In this document: positions 12,711-24,489 of the stretch, piece after piece
Layout: every line of letters begins with the position of its first letter
Numbering within the stretch: the stretch's first letter is position 1
Source of the DNA: Athripsodes cinereus
Lineage: Eukaryota; Arthropoda; Insecta; Trichoptera; Leptoceridae
DNA: 64,000 nucleotides
Direction of reading: 5' to 3'
NCBI GenBank assembly: GCA_947579605.1
Contig: OX388321.1
Coordinates: 21,691,614 to 21,755,613 of the forward strand
The notes under the pieces: model-generated
Databases searched by the model: none
Told to the model about the DNA's origin: nothing
The model's input: the letters and a program-made list of their open reading frames with translations, nothing else
Program-made: the position numbers and the translations under genes

Positions 12711-12778
12711 AACTAAATATAGTTCAAATATCCATAATATGCCAATTAAACTAATTCCACTAATGCAATACCACTGAG

Positions 12779-13162
12779 TAATGATGTAACGAATATTCGT
12801 ATCCGCATTCGCGAATATTCGCATATTTCAAAGTATTCGCATTCGCAAAAAAAATATGCGAATGTTTTGCGAATATTATTTTGGTAATAAAGTATCGGTA
12901 ATTTGGTAAAGGTACCGGACAGGTACTTACCCGATATATTGTAGATAAAGGTACTGCAAGAAAATATTCTTTAAGAAAACCGAGGAGTTTTGAAATATTT
13001 TAAATTCCTATACCATTTTGAAAATTCGGCGACGGGGGGGGGTAGAAATTTTAATGTTTGAGCAATTGTAGAAAGTACAGCAAGTCAATATTCGCTATTC
13101 GCATTCAGCAACAAATATTCGCATTCGCGAATATCCAAAATCACACTTTCGTTACATCACTA
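12779..13162. mobile_element. hAT-type MITE rich in TATTCG motifs
   Basis: It is 384 bp. Ends are TAATGATGTAACGAA and TTCGTTACATCACTA (one mismatch). CCACTGAG is duplicated at 12771-12778 and 13163-13170. Subterminal parts hold many copies of ATTCGC/GCGAAT on both sides, likely former transposase binding sites and able to form hairpins. No ORF is present. Confidence 0.88.
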
Positions 13163-13473
13163 CCACTGAGTAATTGTTTTTTTTTGTATGGTGTGTTTCG
13201 CCATCAATTTATTATATTGGTAAGGCATCCTTAAAAAAAATTATAGGTTTCAACTATTTTCTTACAATATTTTTTTCATATCCGGCAATTCACCCGAAAC
13301 GAGTATTTTTTGACTTCATGTAGTACCTATCTAATATTCAAGCAATTTAATATTTAGGTAGGTACACCTTCACCTTTGATATAAATTTAATATCATTTTA
13401 TTCTGTTGGTCATCGACTCAGCATATAAGGTGTAAATAAACATAATAAATTATTTGTGCCACACACTACAATA

Positions 13474-14381
13474 GGGTGTCTCAAAATTTACGCAAGATTT
13501 GAATTTGCCGCCATTTTGGCAGTAAGTTGTTCGCAACCCTGAAAAAAGAACGGTTTGACAGCTGAGAGTTAAGGGTTAGTAAAAATGGAAGCCTAATGAC
13601 AATCAACAGTGAAGAGAGTTGGTCGAATGTATTATTAATCATCAACAAGTAGATGCTGATTTTTCATGCAAAATAGTCCTAAGCGATGAAACACACTTTG
13701 ACCTCGATGGTTTTGTTAATCGCCAAAAATGCCGTGTTTGGGGTTCCAGAACCCACGTGTGATTGGCGAACAACAAATGCACCAACAACGTGTCACTGTT
13801 TGGTGCGGATTTTGGGCAGAAGACATCATTGGACCATACTTTTATGAAAATGAGGCTGGTCAAGCAGCAACTGTTACTAGTGCTTGATATCGCGACATGA
13901 TAACACTGGTCTTTCTGCCGAAGTTAGATGCCATTGATGTGGCCAATATGTGGTTTCAACAAGACGGTGCCACATGCCATACAGCCAATGTAACCATTCA
14001 ATTACTGCATGAGACGTTTCCTGGTCGTGCACTCTCTCGTTTCGGTGATCAGAATTGGCCCCCTAGATCATGCGATTTAACACCTTTAGATTTCTTCTTA
14101 AGGGGTTATTTGAAGTCAAAGGTCTTTGTCAACAAGCTCACAACCACACGTGCATTACAAGAGGAAATTAAACGCTGCATCAACAAAATTCAGCCACAAT
14201 TATGCAGAAAGCTCATAAAAAATTTCGACGAAAGGTTGTGTATGTGCTAGCAAAGTCTTGGAAGCCATTTGCCCGATGTGTTATTCCATAAGAAACCTTT
14301 TCCTATGCTTTTCATGATTCTTCAGACTAAAAACTCTTTTTTATATTTAATTCAAATCTTGCGTTAATTTTGAGACATCTG
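13474..14381 (+). pseudogene. Degraded DD41D mariner-superfamily transposon
   Basis: Imperfect terminal inverted repeats of about 30 bp (GTGTCTCAAAATTTACGCAA and its complement) lie at about 13474-13505 and 14350-14381. Both are flanked by TA (13472-13473 and 14382-14383), the Tc1/mariner target site. Between them is a broken transposase. The first catalytic Asp lies in LSDETHFD (codon 13685-13687). A frameshift and stops follow. The open frame from 13897 then carries FQQDGATCHTA (second Asp, 13963-13965) and WPPRSCDLTPLDFF (third Asp, 14089-14091). There are 41 residues between the second and third Asp, the DD41D spacing of the rosa-type mariner lineage. At about 0.9 kb the element is shorter than an intact one (about 1.3 kb); the N-terminal DNA-binding part appears deleted. 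It is inactive. Confidence 0.85.
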
Positions 14382-14670
14382 TATATGCATAGTAGGTACT
14401 TATGATGTTGTAAACATGTATTCAAATTACTGTAATTTACGGGCCATAGTCTCGACAGCATGTCACATATTATTAAAATACATTAATAACCACTGCTGGA
14501 TATTTACGATTAAAGAATTAACCGTTAACCGTTTGTTCCGTGAAGTCCCTGGCAATGAATAAGTTTCTCATTCTTTTTCGTTAGAGGTGTAAAATTCGTA
14601 AAAAAAAAATAAGTATTTATATATGGAAAAAAACACAGTTGGTTTTCAAGTTTTACTTATTTATTTTTCG

Positions 14671-14797
14671 TTGAGTAGTGCCCTGGTTTCGACTAACAAA
14701 GTCATTGTCAAACTAATTAGTTGTCAATCTAACTAATCATTGTCAAATTAATTAATTTGACAATGATTTTGTAAGTCGAAACCAGGTCACTAATCAA
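14671..14797. mobile_element. Palindromic MITE, about 46-bp arms
   Basis: AGTGCCCTGGTTTCGACTAA, then CAAAGTCATTGTCAAACTAATTA on the left. The right arm reads TAATTAATTTGACAATGATT, then TTGTAAGTCGAAACCAGGTCACT. The whole is 127 bp. Confidence 0.78.
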
Positions 14798-15071
14798 AAA
14801 ATTATACTTTTTTTTTTAAAGTATTAGAGGCTACACTCCCGCCAAAGATGAATACTGTGCTTGTTCAGCGGAGTAGTGCCTTGTTTTTATCACCCAAGAT
14901 ATATCTTTGTCTTGATCCCAGAATAATTATCGGGAGGACTTCTTTAAAAGGATGTCTTCTCGTGGTTGCATAGTATGGGCCGTGACAGGATGGAGGAAAT
15001 TAAGAGAGTGTTTGTGTGACGGTATTTTACCAAAAGAGTATATTAAGTGTCTGCAAGATGTTTCTAAACAA

Positions 15072-15190
15072 TTTAATAATAATAATAATAAGAACACTTT
15101 ATTGATCAGAAAAAAATCATGAGCAATTGGCGAGCTTATTGCCTGGAGGCAATATCTTCCAGCTAACCAAAATAATGTGTGATACTATGT
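15072..15190 (-). mobile_element. LINE/SINE 3'-end repeat
   Basis: (AAT)n then ACACTTTATTGATCAG and GGCGAGCTTATTGCCTGGAG, TATCTTCCAGCTAACC. It is related to 30460-30560 (TTGCCTTTAGGCAATTTCTACCAACC). A small palindrome around TTGCC..GGCAA is shared. Confidence 0.5.
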
Positions 15191-16579
15191 TGACAATGTG
15201 TAATTAAAACTAAATGTGAACAGTTAATACTAAATTTTATTATAACTAATTACATTCTTAGTCCTAAGTAGAACATTATATATGTCATGTTTCCTCTAAT
15301 AAATACTATAAAATGAAGGATAAAGGCACGGGGAGGAACTTTTTAGGATAAGTCTATGGATTTTAGGTTATTATTAAAAACGTGTAGCGTAGAGGAATTT
15401 CTAATATTGCAAGGTAGATTATTCCACATTCTAATTGCATGGGTCGTAAATGATGAACTGAAGAAGGTTGTGGTGTGGGCAATTTATTATTTAGTGTACC
15501 GTGCAGCAAGACAGTTTTTTACTAGTTCGCTGCATCTTGATAATATATGTTTTTGACTGCTGTTTTTTTTTTTTAATTAGCTTGTAATTTATTGAAATGT
15601 TGAAAAAAACTTATTGAATATTTTCGGTATCACGATTTTTTTTACCGTCTTCAAAGCGGAACATATATATTTTCAAAGTCCCCAACAGGAAGGGCTGCTC
15701 AAATGTTTAATATTCTGGCTAGAGATAATGACATTTTTCATGTGACATACCTACGCTGAATTCATAAAAGAAATTGAAAATGAATTGTAGTTGTTTTATC
15801 ATCTGAGTTTTTAGTTGAGTTCATTGTATAAAACTATTTTCTGGGATCGCATTGGCTTTCAGCTGCAATGATTCGCAAGAATCGTCTAAATGGCCAAAAT
15901 AATGAAACTTCTTTATGTTTATAATAAGCAAGGAGAGGATCTGAGTTGAACTCAAGTATGACCTGAGCACAAAAACTCATTTGGTAAGCCATAGGCAAAA
16001 AAAGTCTTTTAATTTTATCTTATGGCCCGACCCTCAGGCTTTGTCCACTATGAATGACACTAACTTTAAGGTGGGACCACATTCACTACCTAATTATATG
16101 TATTGTACCATTACTGCCCATTGCTGCGAATTCTCCATAGCTATCAGCTCACAAAAATTTTAACTTGTAAGAAAATTAAAAAACTAAAATAAGGAATTAT
16201 TTTATCGAGTAACGAAAATTGTTATTTTGTCAACGGATTAATGCAAACTTTTTTTGATTAACGGACTCAGTTGTGTAAATAACCTTTACTTTATGTACTT
16301 ATCATTTACATCACAATGTTAACAGTCATTAAGTGGTACATTATATACTTACTTTAAGTTTGTTTAAGTTAAGCTTACTGTTATTCACCTTGAAGGCATA
16401 TGTAATGTAGTCATTAAACTTTTGTTTTGCTATACGTATAACGTAATATAAACACTGAATTCACATATATAGAGTAAGTCTCAAACGAAGATATGAATCT
16501 TATATTATAGGTGCTAACGTACAAATAAATGTACCTACCAAACACCTAGATGTAGGACAATTTGAAGAAAGTAATTTAT

Positions 16580-16665
16580 CATTATGAGTTGGCTGAGAAT
16601 CGAACCTGGGACCTCGTGACTCACAGGCAAGAGCTTGACCTCGGTGCCACACCGGTCGTTTTGTA
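16580..16665 (-). mobile_element. tRNA-derived SINE head
   Basis: The minus strand shows GTGTGGCACCGAGGTCAAGC (A box) and AGGTTCGATTCTCAGCC (B box at 16596-16606 on +). No matching acceptor stem is present. AT-rich DNA lies on both sides. Confidence 0.6.
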
Positions 16666-17236
16666 TTATTCATACAGCACCTTATGTTTGCTAGGTAACG
16701 TTGTAATATTTTTCTGGTCGCATAAAATGTATTTTTACGGTTAATTAGGTAGGTAGGTACTATCTTAACATATTATAAGTTATAAGGATTAGTAAAATTC
16801 ATAATGTATGCATTCAGGGGGACTACTTCCAATGCGCTTTGAGTTTATAATCTGAATCTACGTAGCGGATATTTTAAAAATGTCGAATTGACACCCTCGA
16901 AAATTGAATTGCTAGTCTAAAGAGAACCGCACATAAAAATTGTCAAATTTCATTTTCTTCTTCATTTTTCCTTTTTACATTAACTTTTATCTAGATGACG
17001 TCATTCCTTAGCAATAAGTTCGCCATTTAACAGAATAGTCCCTTCTTCCACGTTTCTGTTTATAAATAATATTTAGTAAAAAATCAAACATTTTCAAATT
17101 CGTCTTATTTAGATTTGAATTATTGACAATGTATTCTTTATAGACCACACAGAAATTCAATTTAAATGACTCTGTATTCTTGACAATATACGTAGGGTCC
17201 AAATTAAATATTTCGTCAAACACTAACTTCACCTAT

Positions 17237-17554
17237 CATCATCATCATCATCGCCCTCAACGCTCCTCTCGGGAGCACAGGGCAGAAACCAGCCTCCTCC
17301 ATTCAGAGCGTCTCTGTGCCAATTGCGTCACCTCTTACCACGACATTCCTTGCGCTCTGATATCGTTGTCATAGGAACGGTGTATTGTGAAAGAGGGACC
17401 CCCGGGCCTACGGAACCCCTGCGGACGGAAGAACAGTGCTCTTTTTGGCCAACTATCATTGGGCATTCTCAAAACATGTCCCAGCCAGGACCATCGTCTC
17501 TCTTGTATTACGGAGATTACAGGTCTCTGCTGGGTGCGCCGGCGCAATGATGAA
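17237..17554 (-). mobile_element. RTE-like LINE 3' fragment, minus strand
   Basis: The minus strand encodes LRRRTQQRP, ERRWSWLGHVLRMPNDSWPK and RPQGFRRPGGPSFTIHRSYD, the same element as at 23512-23950. The (ATG)n tail appears on + as TCATCATCATCATC at 17237-17252. A 12-bp direct repeat AACTTCACCTAT flanks it at 17225-17236 and 17555-17566, so this 318-bp piece is a complete, severely 5'-truncated insertion. It is inactive. Confidence 0.88.
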
Positions 17555-17952
17555 AACTTCACCTATACCAAATATATATTTCTAGGTATATAATATCTAA
17601 AGCTTAAGATGAAACTATTCCATTTCCAATGCGATTCAAGTTGCGATTTTGAAACCACTTTTACGTCAGAAATGAACGAGTTAAAAGGTAATATCTATCT
17701 ATCTGTGTTATTCGATTTTCCTTCCACAATAATAACGTTGAAGTACCTACCTACCTATCGTCCAGTATCAGAACTAGCAGTATCGGTTTTTGAAGTGAAT
17801 TGCCTTTTTAGGTGTGAAAACTGTCCGAGGTATTTCGCCATTAAATAAATTGATTTGCGCAAGTAGCAAAACATCGGTGTACGACTGAAAACTGGAAATT
17901 AGAACAAACCTTTTCTTTAAGATTTCTTTAACAATTTTGATCAGGGACTATC

Positions 17953-18040
17953 ACGTCGTCTGCCTTGCGGGGTAAGCAAATAGGATAAAACGCCACTTAC
18001 GTATCCTTGCAAACATTTTTTATCTCCGTCGCTCATAATA
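17953..18040 (-). mobile_element. LINE 3'-end fragment
   Basis: The sequence CTTGCGGGGTAAGCAAATAG, followed by the CACTTACGTATCCTTGCAAAC segment, parallels the end of the LINE at 36.9 kb (CTCAGGGTAAGCAGAAAATA..CACTTACTCCTATCCTTGCA). That is the antisense of the conserved C-terminal CKDRxxWRSxLSxYP segment of an RTE-like ORF2. It is only about 90 bp. Confidence 0.55.
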
Positions 18041-18089
18041 ACGTGAGATTCCTCATCATGTCGGTCGGTGGATGGCGCTGGTAGTAGCT

Positions 18090-18462
18090 GCCTGAAACCT
18101 CTGACGTCTCATTTTTCAAAATTAAATATTATTATCTTATAATGGTTCAAATTAACAAAATTTTTAACATTTTTTTTTTAGTTTCAATAGTTTTATAAAG
18201 TTAAATTTTTGGGTGTTATTATTTTTAAACTAGTAATTTCAAATTTAAAAATGTGAATTCTCGAATAATATTTGTGACAAAATAATACCTTCAATTGGAA
18301 CTCACATAAAATTCTCACATTTTAGTAAAATTTGTGACAATCACAAGTGTTTTCAAAATTGTAAAATAGTTAAATAAAAGTGATAGGCGCCCTTGAGACG
18401 GTCTAGGGACTGTTAAACGGCGTCAAAACAAAATCATCCATAATCATCATCATCATCATGTT
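18090..18462 (+). repeat. Unclassified dispersed repeat with (ATC)n tail, copy A
   Basis: It runs from TGCCTGAAACCTCTGACGTC to GGCGCCCTTGAGACGGTCTA and TTAAACGGCGTCAAAACAAA, then (ATC)n. Copy B (26908-27605) is collinear but carries a 315-bp hAT-type insertion. Tail-only copies lie at 32090-32162 and, inverted, at 1864-1915. The trinucleotide tail suggests a non-LTR-mobilised element. Confidence 0.75.
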
Positions 18463-18548
18463 CTCCTATTCAGTAATAATGCTCAATACATAACTGCAAT
18501 GATGGAACTGGTATAGATACATGATTTTGCTATTAACTGCTATTACAA

Positions 18549-18757
18549 CTATACCATTACGATTAAAATACGACATATAGGTACCACAAATGTGTTGGCC
18601 AGCAGACTATACGCCAACAAAAAAATAATACATTCAATATGGGTGACAAACTTAAGATATAAAATGTCTTTATTTTTTCGAATACCTATATTTGACAGGA
18701 CACTCGAAAACTTACGAAAAAGAGTGGTAAATCAATTCTTTGCCGGGTGTTCCACGA
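18549..18757 (-). mobile_element. SINE-like repeat, decayed
   Basis: CCACAAATGTGTTGGCCAGC, AAGATATAAAATGTCTTTAT, GACAGGACACTCGAAAACTT and TCTTTGCCGGGTGTTCCACG match the complement of the family. The middle is partly deleted. Confidence 0.72.
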
Positions 18758-19451
18758 ATAGGAAATTGTGCCATTTAATCCTAGAATAACTTAATTGGGG
18801 GTTGGCCTGGCCAAGTCAATGTACCTACCCATATTGTGTTTTTATTTTTTGTGTCTATTTTGTCAACTTTCTGTTTGAGTCTCTGATTAATAAATAAATA
18901 ACCACCTCTCTGAGTTCCATTTCTTCAATTAAAGAAAAGATCAAAAAAAACGACCATGAAGTGCATTTTTTTTTTACTGGAAACAAACCTATGGAATATA
19001 ACCTTGCATTAAGAGCATTCATTAGTTGCCTCATTTCTTGAGTAATGAAATAAGTTATAAAAAATATTAAATATATAAATAGAAACATTAAAATGAAGGA
19101 ATGTACGTTATGTAATAAACCGATAAGATTATAAAACATTATCTGATAACTTACTATTGTAAAGGTCAAAATTGTTTACAGAATTGAGTATTAAAATCTT
19201 CCAGATAGTCTTCAAAGGGTTTCTGTAAATCCAATATTAATATTGGTAAATGTTATTAAACTAATAAACCAGTTATCGACATAAGTTAAAATGTTAAAGG
19301 TAAAACCAATACAATTTTCTTCGAGGAACTTTGAAATAAGTGAAGCATTAAAGTTTTGAAAAATTAAACATCGATATCGGTAGCACTCAATGTATTGGAC
19401 AATATAAAATTTTGTTTCAAACGCCATAGATATCTAGATTGTGATAATGAT

Positions 19452-19735
19452 GATTGTCGATTTCTTCGGCACTGTTTAATGGAGCACCCGGCAGAGATCT
19501 GTAATCTCCGTGATACAAGAGAGACGATGGTCCTGGCTTGGTCATTTTCTGAGAATGCCCAATGATAGTCGGCCAAAACGGACGTCCCTCTTTCACAATA
19601 CATCGTTCCTGTGACAACGACATCAGAGCGAAAGGAATGTCGTGGGAAGAGGTGACGCGATTGGCACAGAAATGCTCTGAATGGAGGAGGCTGGTTTCTG
19701 CCCTTGTCACCCAAACGGATGAATAGGAGTCCTTG
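19452..19735 (+). mobile_element. Decayed RTE-like LINE 3' fragment
   Basis: The nucleotide sequence matches the 17.2-kb and 23.5-kb copies through CTGTAATCTCCGTGATACAA and the segments GAGACGATGGTCCTGGCT and GAATGGAGGAGGCTGGTTTC. An internal part (the RPQGFRRPG region) is deleted. Frames are broken throughout. Confidence 0.75.
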
Positions 19736-20249
19736 GACTCCTGAAATATCCGGGAAAAGAGATGACTTGATTGTGTCATGCATGTATACATTGATATACA
19801 ATTATATATTTTTTTCAAAATATTCATCAACAGTACCCACGTTCTGTAGTTTTGTTGTCACTTTCACCCGCTGTGTTGCGAGTAGGTGATGTTGTGTTGC
19901 CAGTTGCCATATGTGTCACACATTGCAGGATACTTAGTTTAAACAAGACAGTAATAATTTTTTTTAACGAGATTGAGATAATGTGTAGTTGAGAGTATTA
20001 AAAAATAATATCGATAGTGTATCAAATATCGTTTTTTTTTGTCATCAACCTTTATTGTTTAGATTAGAAATTCAATGAAAAATTATGAATTCAACCAAAC
20101 ATATTGGTGTTTCAAGGCTTGTAGGATATTATTTTTTATTGTAGTGATCCTTTTTATCGCTTTATCAGGTATATGGAATCTGTAGTAAGTAGGAAAACGA
20201 CCTTAAGCATCTTAATATTCTGAAGTAAATCTACATCCTCTCTTTTGAT

Positions 20250-20385
20250 GCCTTACTATTTTGTATTCTTTCATGTATTATTTTTATGTTGTTCTTTTTA
20301 TCCTGTATAATTATGATGAACCCAAGTGTCCCGTAAGGGGCCTATGTGGAATGATTTACAATAAACAATAAACAAAATGATTTTT
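20250..20385 (+). mobile_element. Probable LINE 3' UTR end
   Basis: It ends AATAAACAATAAACAAAA after GTGTCCCGTAAGGGGCCTAT. The layout (short UTR, AATAAA, A-rich end) is that of a retrotransposon 3' end. No coding sequence is visible. Confidence 0.4.
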
Positions 20386-20931
20386 TTTATTAATTTTGAA
20401 ACATGTTTTTTAGAAAATTAGTAGGTAATGCGTTATTAGTTTATACGATAAAGGTTAATGTTTTATTTTCAAAAATAATATGTTGGTTCATTACTTGTCA
20501 CGTTAAATAAAAAATAAAAATGTTTTCGGCTTCTGATAAAAATCTGTCGAAAGAATTTCTGATGTTGACAAGTTAGCGAAGTATCTCATACTGAAGATAA
20601 AAATATCCTCATACTCGTATGATTTTATGACATTCTCGTATTAAAGCGATAAAATCTTTGACATGAAAGATATAGTACTCGAAATAGAAAAAAATCTAGT
20701 TAAAGAGTCTTGTATAAGACAGGTGATTGACTATCTTCATTTGGGTTACAATAAATTATGTATAAAGCTGTATATTGGAGCAAAAGTGCGCTATGTCGAA
20801 TTTTGAGCGAAATTACTTATGCACACTGTGGTTGTATTTTTTATGCTCTTTTTGATGTTATTTAGAAGCCACTTTATATTTTCTGATATCCATTAATGAA
20901 ACTTTTCAAAATTATGCCATTTTAACACGAA

Positions 20932-21350
20932 ATTATTTATTTATTTATAATAATACATACGGCTTACGCCTTTAATACATAGTTATAAACAATAATTGTA
21001 CAACACCACCATCGTATCAAATCAAAACTCAAAACAAAAATATAATATACTGCATAACTTCAAATTATAAAAGTAAAAATTAAACACATTGTGTCACATA
21101 AACCACAGAACAAAATTACAACACATCAACAGCATCATGTCAAATCATAAAAAAAACAAACTGTATCATATCTAACCACAAAATAAGTTACAATACACTG
21201 CATCACATCGAATTTCAAAACAAAATTAAATTATCTTAATTGTTAAAAAAATGTGATTTAATTGGTATATAATGAACAATATTTTTAACAGTAGTTTTGT
21301 GTTTATTTATTTATATACCCACGGCGTGAGCCTCTGTGTGAAACAACACA
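20932..21350 (-). mobile_element. LINE-tail repeats (two pieces)
   Basis: TTATTTATTTATAATAATACATACGGCTTACGCC (about 20935-20970) and TTTATTTATTTATATACCCACGGCGTGAGCC (about 21300-21332) match the tail segments at 31222-31290 and 32857-32890. Between them is a run of decayed AAACACAT..CACATC units (about 21060-21230) with approximate internal repetition. Confidence 0.4.
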
Positions 21351-21760
21351 CAAAAAAACAAATCAAAATTCTCATTTACAACAGTTTTTTTTAATTATTA
21401 TAACATGAGTTTCATTCATTCTTTAATCATTGGTAAATTTACCAACGATTTGTTTGCGAAAAGTTGGTATTATATATTCGTACTAATGAATCGTTTGTAC
21501 TATCTCTGGTCGTAATCTGATAGTACGTACCAATGATTCGTTGTGAAATTTCGTTAGTATTTTTGTCAGTGTGATGGTGTTCTTGGTCAGTCTCAACTAT
21601 ATGACACAACACAGTTAGAGCTAGACAAGAACAATATTGATGAAGAATAAAATACAAATTGGAATCAAGTTAGTAGGTACATTTATAAAATTAATCAAAT
21701 CAATTCATTCTATTATGGAAGACCAATAAAAATATTGGAGTGTCAGTTATAGAATGTCAA

Positions 21761-22984
21761 TAAACTGTTTAGTACAATAATAATGTCAAGAATAAAAATT
21801 GTAATACAGTAAGGAAATATAAAGTATATTGAAGAAAAAATTAATTTAGAAGAAATGTAATAAATAATTACTACTATACTTTACTATAGTGTCAATACTA
21901 CTATACTATAATGTCAATAAACTGTTTAGTACAATAATAATGTCAAGAATAAAAATTGTAATACAGTAAGGAAATATAAAGTATATTGAAGAAAAAATTA
22001 ATTTAGAAGAAATGTAATAAATAATTACTACTATACTTTACTATAGTGTCAATACTACTATACTATAATGTCAAATGTGGAGTAGAAGCTGCAAAATTGG
22101 TGTATTTTGCATACTTTCATAGTATCATGTCATATGGAATATTGTTTTGGGGAAACGCCCCTGACTCAAAAAGAATATTCATTCTGCAAAAGCGAGCAAT
22201 GAGAACTCTTCTTTGCATGAATTATAGGGAATCCTGCAGAACTGTATTCAGAGAGCAAGGAATCCTAACCATGGTATCACTTTTTATTTATGAATGTATA
22301 TGTTATGCGCAGAAACACCTGGATAATACACCACTAAATGAAGATTTCCATAGTTATAATACCAGGTCGAAACACAAAATTAGACCAATTGAACACAGGC
22401 TCTCTAAAGTAGATCGAAGCTTTTTGTGTCTTAGTGTAAGACTGTATAACAAACTCCCAGACACAATAAAATGTGATGATGTATTGGTCTTCCGGAGAGA
22501 AGTGAAATCGTATCTAGTTAATAAATCATTTTACACGATTGACGAAATGTTAAATGGATAAAAATGTTTATGTTTTATGCCTTGTACCTTTTTATAATTT
22601 TATTATATCTATGTTTGACGCTGTAGATCCAAACCCTTTACATTTGCGACTACATATTATATTTTACTTATTTAATTATTTTTCTCACTTGACGAAATCC
22701 TAATGGTTGGATATATTTTATGTTTTGTGTGATCGTTGCTTAATTTTGATTGACTTGTTTTTTGATATAATGTTTGTAATATTCATTGGTTATTATATTC
22801 TACATTTGACGAGTCTAAGTGTCCGCAATATAAGGATCTAAGGACGATATAAAAAAAAAAAAAAAAAAAAAAAATAAACTGTTTAGTACAATAATAATGT
22901 CAAGAATAAAAATTGTAATACAGTTAGGAAATATAAAGTATATTGAAGAAAAAATTAATTTAGAAGAAATGTAATACATAATTA
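21761..22984 (+). repeat. 157-bp tandem repeat, third unit split by a LINE
   Basis: A 157-bp unit beginning TAAACTGTTTAGTACAATAA occurs at 21761-21917 and again, almost identically, at 21918-22074. The sequence expected next (a third TAAACTG start) is replaced by the 800-bp LINE at 22075. It resumes exactly at 22875 for about 110 bp, with few substitutions, to about 22984. The near identity of the units points to a recent duplication. Whether the duplication preceded the LINE or arose with it is not decided by the sequence. Confidence 0.88.
22075..22874 (+). mobile_element. 5'-truncated non-LTR retrotransposon with poly(A) tail
   Basis: This insertion is exactly 800 bp. The reading frame at 22076-22561 is open without interruption and encodes the C-terminal end of a jockey/CR1-like LINE reverse-transcriptase ORF. 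Motifs are AYFHSIMSYGILFWGN, ILQKRAMRTL and LYNKLPDTIK. A short 3' UTR of about 290 bp follows, then a run of about 24 A (22851-22874). The 5' end is cut in the middle of the ORF, as is usual for target-primed integration. The intact frame suggests a fairly recent insertion. Both ends fall precisely inside a 157-bp tandem repeat (see that feature). Confidence 0.87.
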
Positions 22985-23511
22985 AGTGTTCAAAAATACG
23001 TGAGAAACAAATGTAATTTTATTGAAAAAGCTTTGAACGGCCGTACTTAAAAATGACATAATGTTGTTTTGGTTGGCCATACAGAAATTTATTTATTTAT
23101 TATCAACTGAGTCTCAGTACGCTAAAAATAATATATGAATAAAAAATTAATAATTTTTTCACTGCCTCATGATACTGGCATTATTTCGTATAGAGATGTG
23201 TATTTATTAATTTATTTATTTCTCTCATCTGCGGCCTTAGTCTTGTACATCAATAATTTTTTGTTGTTGTATATTTAAGGAAGTATAAAAAAATGGAAAT
23301 TAAAAAAACATTTTGTTTTTGTCAGTGTGATGGTGTTCTTGTTCTTTAGTCTTTTACACAATTTTATGCAAGAATTAATTTGTACTCAAAAAGGTTATGT
23401 AAGTTTTATGTAGGTAATTTATGTTTAAGATTGTATCAGCGACTTGACCACCAAAAGTCTCCCTATGTACCTGTAGTACTGCTATATTTTTCTTGTCATT
23501 ATAATATTTAC

Positions 23512-23950
23512 CTTCTATATGGCTGCGAGTCTTGGCACTTAACCAAGGCTCAAGAGCGGAAGATACTAAGCTTTGAAAACAAGTGTCTTAGAAGGATCTT
23601 GGATGTCAGATGGTATGAACATGTTACAAATGATGCTGTGCGCCGGCGCACCCAGCAGAGACCTATGTAATCTCCGTAATACAGGAGAGACGATGGTCCT
23701 GGCTGGGACATGTTTTGAGAATGCCTAGTGATAGTTGGCCAAAAAGAGCATTGTTCTTCCGTCCGCAGGGGTTCCGTCGGCCCGGGCGTCCCTCTTTCAC
23801 AATACACCGTTCCTATGACAACGATATCAGAGCGCAAAGAATGTCGTGGAAAGAGGTGACGCATTTGGCACAGAGACGCTCTGAATGGAGGAGGCTGGTT
23901 TCTGCCCTGTGCTCCCGAGAGGAGCGTTGAGGGCGATGATGATGATGATG
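23512..23950 (+). mobile_element. RTE-like LINE 3' fragment with about 95-bp target duplication
   Basis: Translation in shifting frames gives the C-terminus of an RTE-type ORF2: LLYGCESWHLTKAQERKI, LRRILDVRWYEHVTNDAVRR, RRWSWLGH and RMPSDSWPKRALFFRPQGF, ending WRRLVSALCSREER. The end is followed by (GATGAT)n at 23932-23950, the short trinucleotide tail typical of RTE elements. Frameshifts show it is dead. The flanks 23416-23511 and 23951-24044 are a 94-96 bp direct repeat differing by a 2-base indel and a few substitutions, which I read as an unusually long target-site duplication. Confidence 0.88.
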
Positions 23951-24489
23951 AATTTATGTAAGATTGTATCAGCGACTTGACCATCAAAAGTCTCCCAATG
24001 TACCTGTAGTACTGCTATATTTTTCTTGTCATTAAAATATTTACGAAAGCTTTTTATTTTCATGAGAAAACTTGTATACAAAAAATAATAGTTAGGTACA
24101 CGTTTGTAGTGAGACATGGCGTCACGTGTTTGTTGTAGCTACAATACGTTATTTTTTTAATATTACTCTTGTTTTATTAAAATTATATATTTTGTATTTT
24201 CAACACGGCCTGTTCAGCAGAAACTGAGTGTACTCACAACAGACTCGGTACAGGAACAAAATTACGAATGTTGATTTTTTAATATTATTATTTGTGAAAG
24301 ACAGCATAGAACATCAGCACAGACAGAAAAAAATGGATTTTTAGAAAAAAAAAGAAAAAAACTGTTGAAAAGGACAATTCTTTTGCCTGTTCATCACAGC
24401 ACTTCCTACAATAAGTATAGTAGAGATCAGTAATTTATGTCCACTGTTTTTGTAACACACTTATTAACACACGAATTTTCAATACACCT

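Noticed and set aside
17609..17848. 79-residue + strand frame beginning MKLFHFQCDSSCDFE
   Set aside because: No neurexin or other recognisable similarity, no convincing splice sites, AT-rich surroundings; likely chance.
21761..22074. Short direct-repeat array considered as a CRISPR-like array
   Set aside because: Units are contiguous 157-bp tandem copies without spacers in an animal genome.
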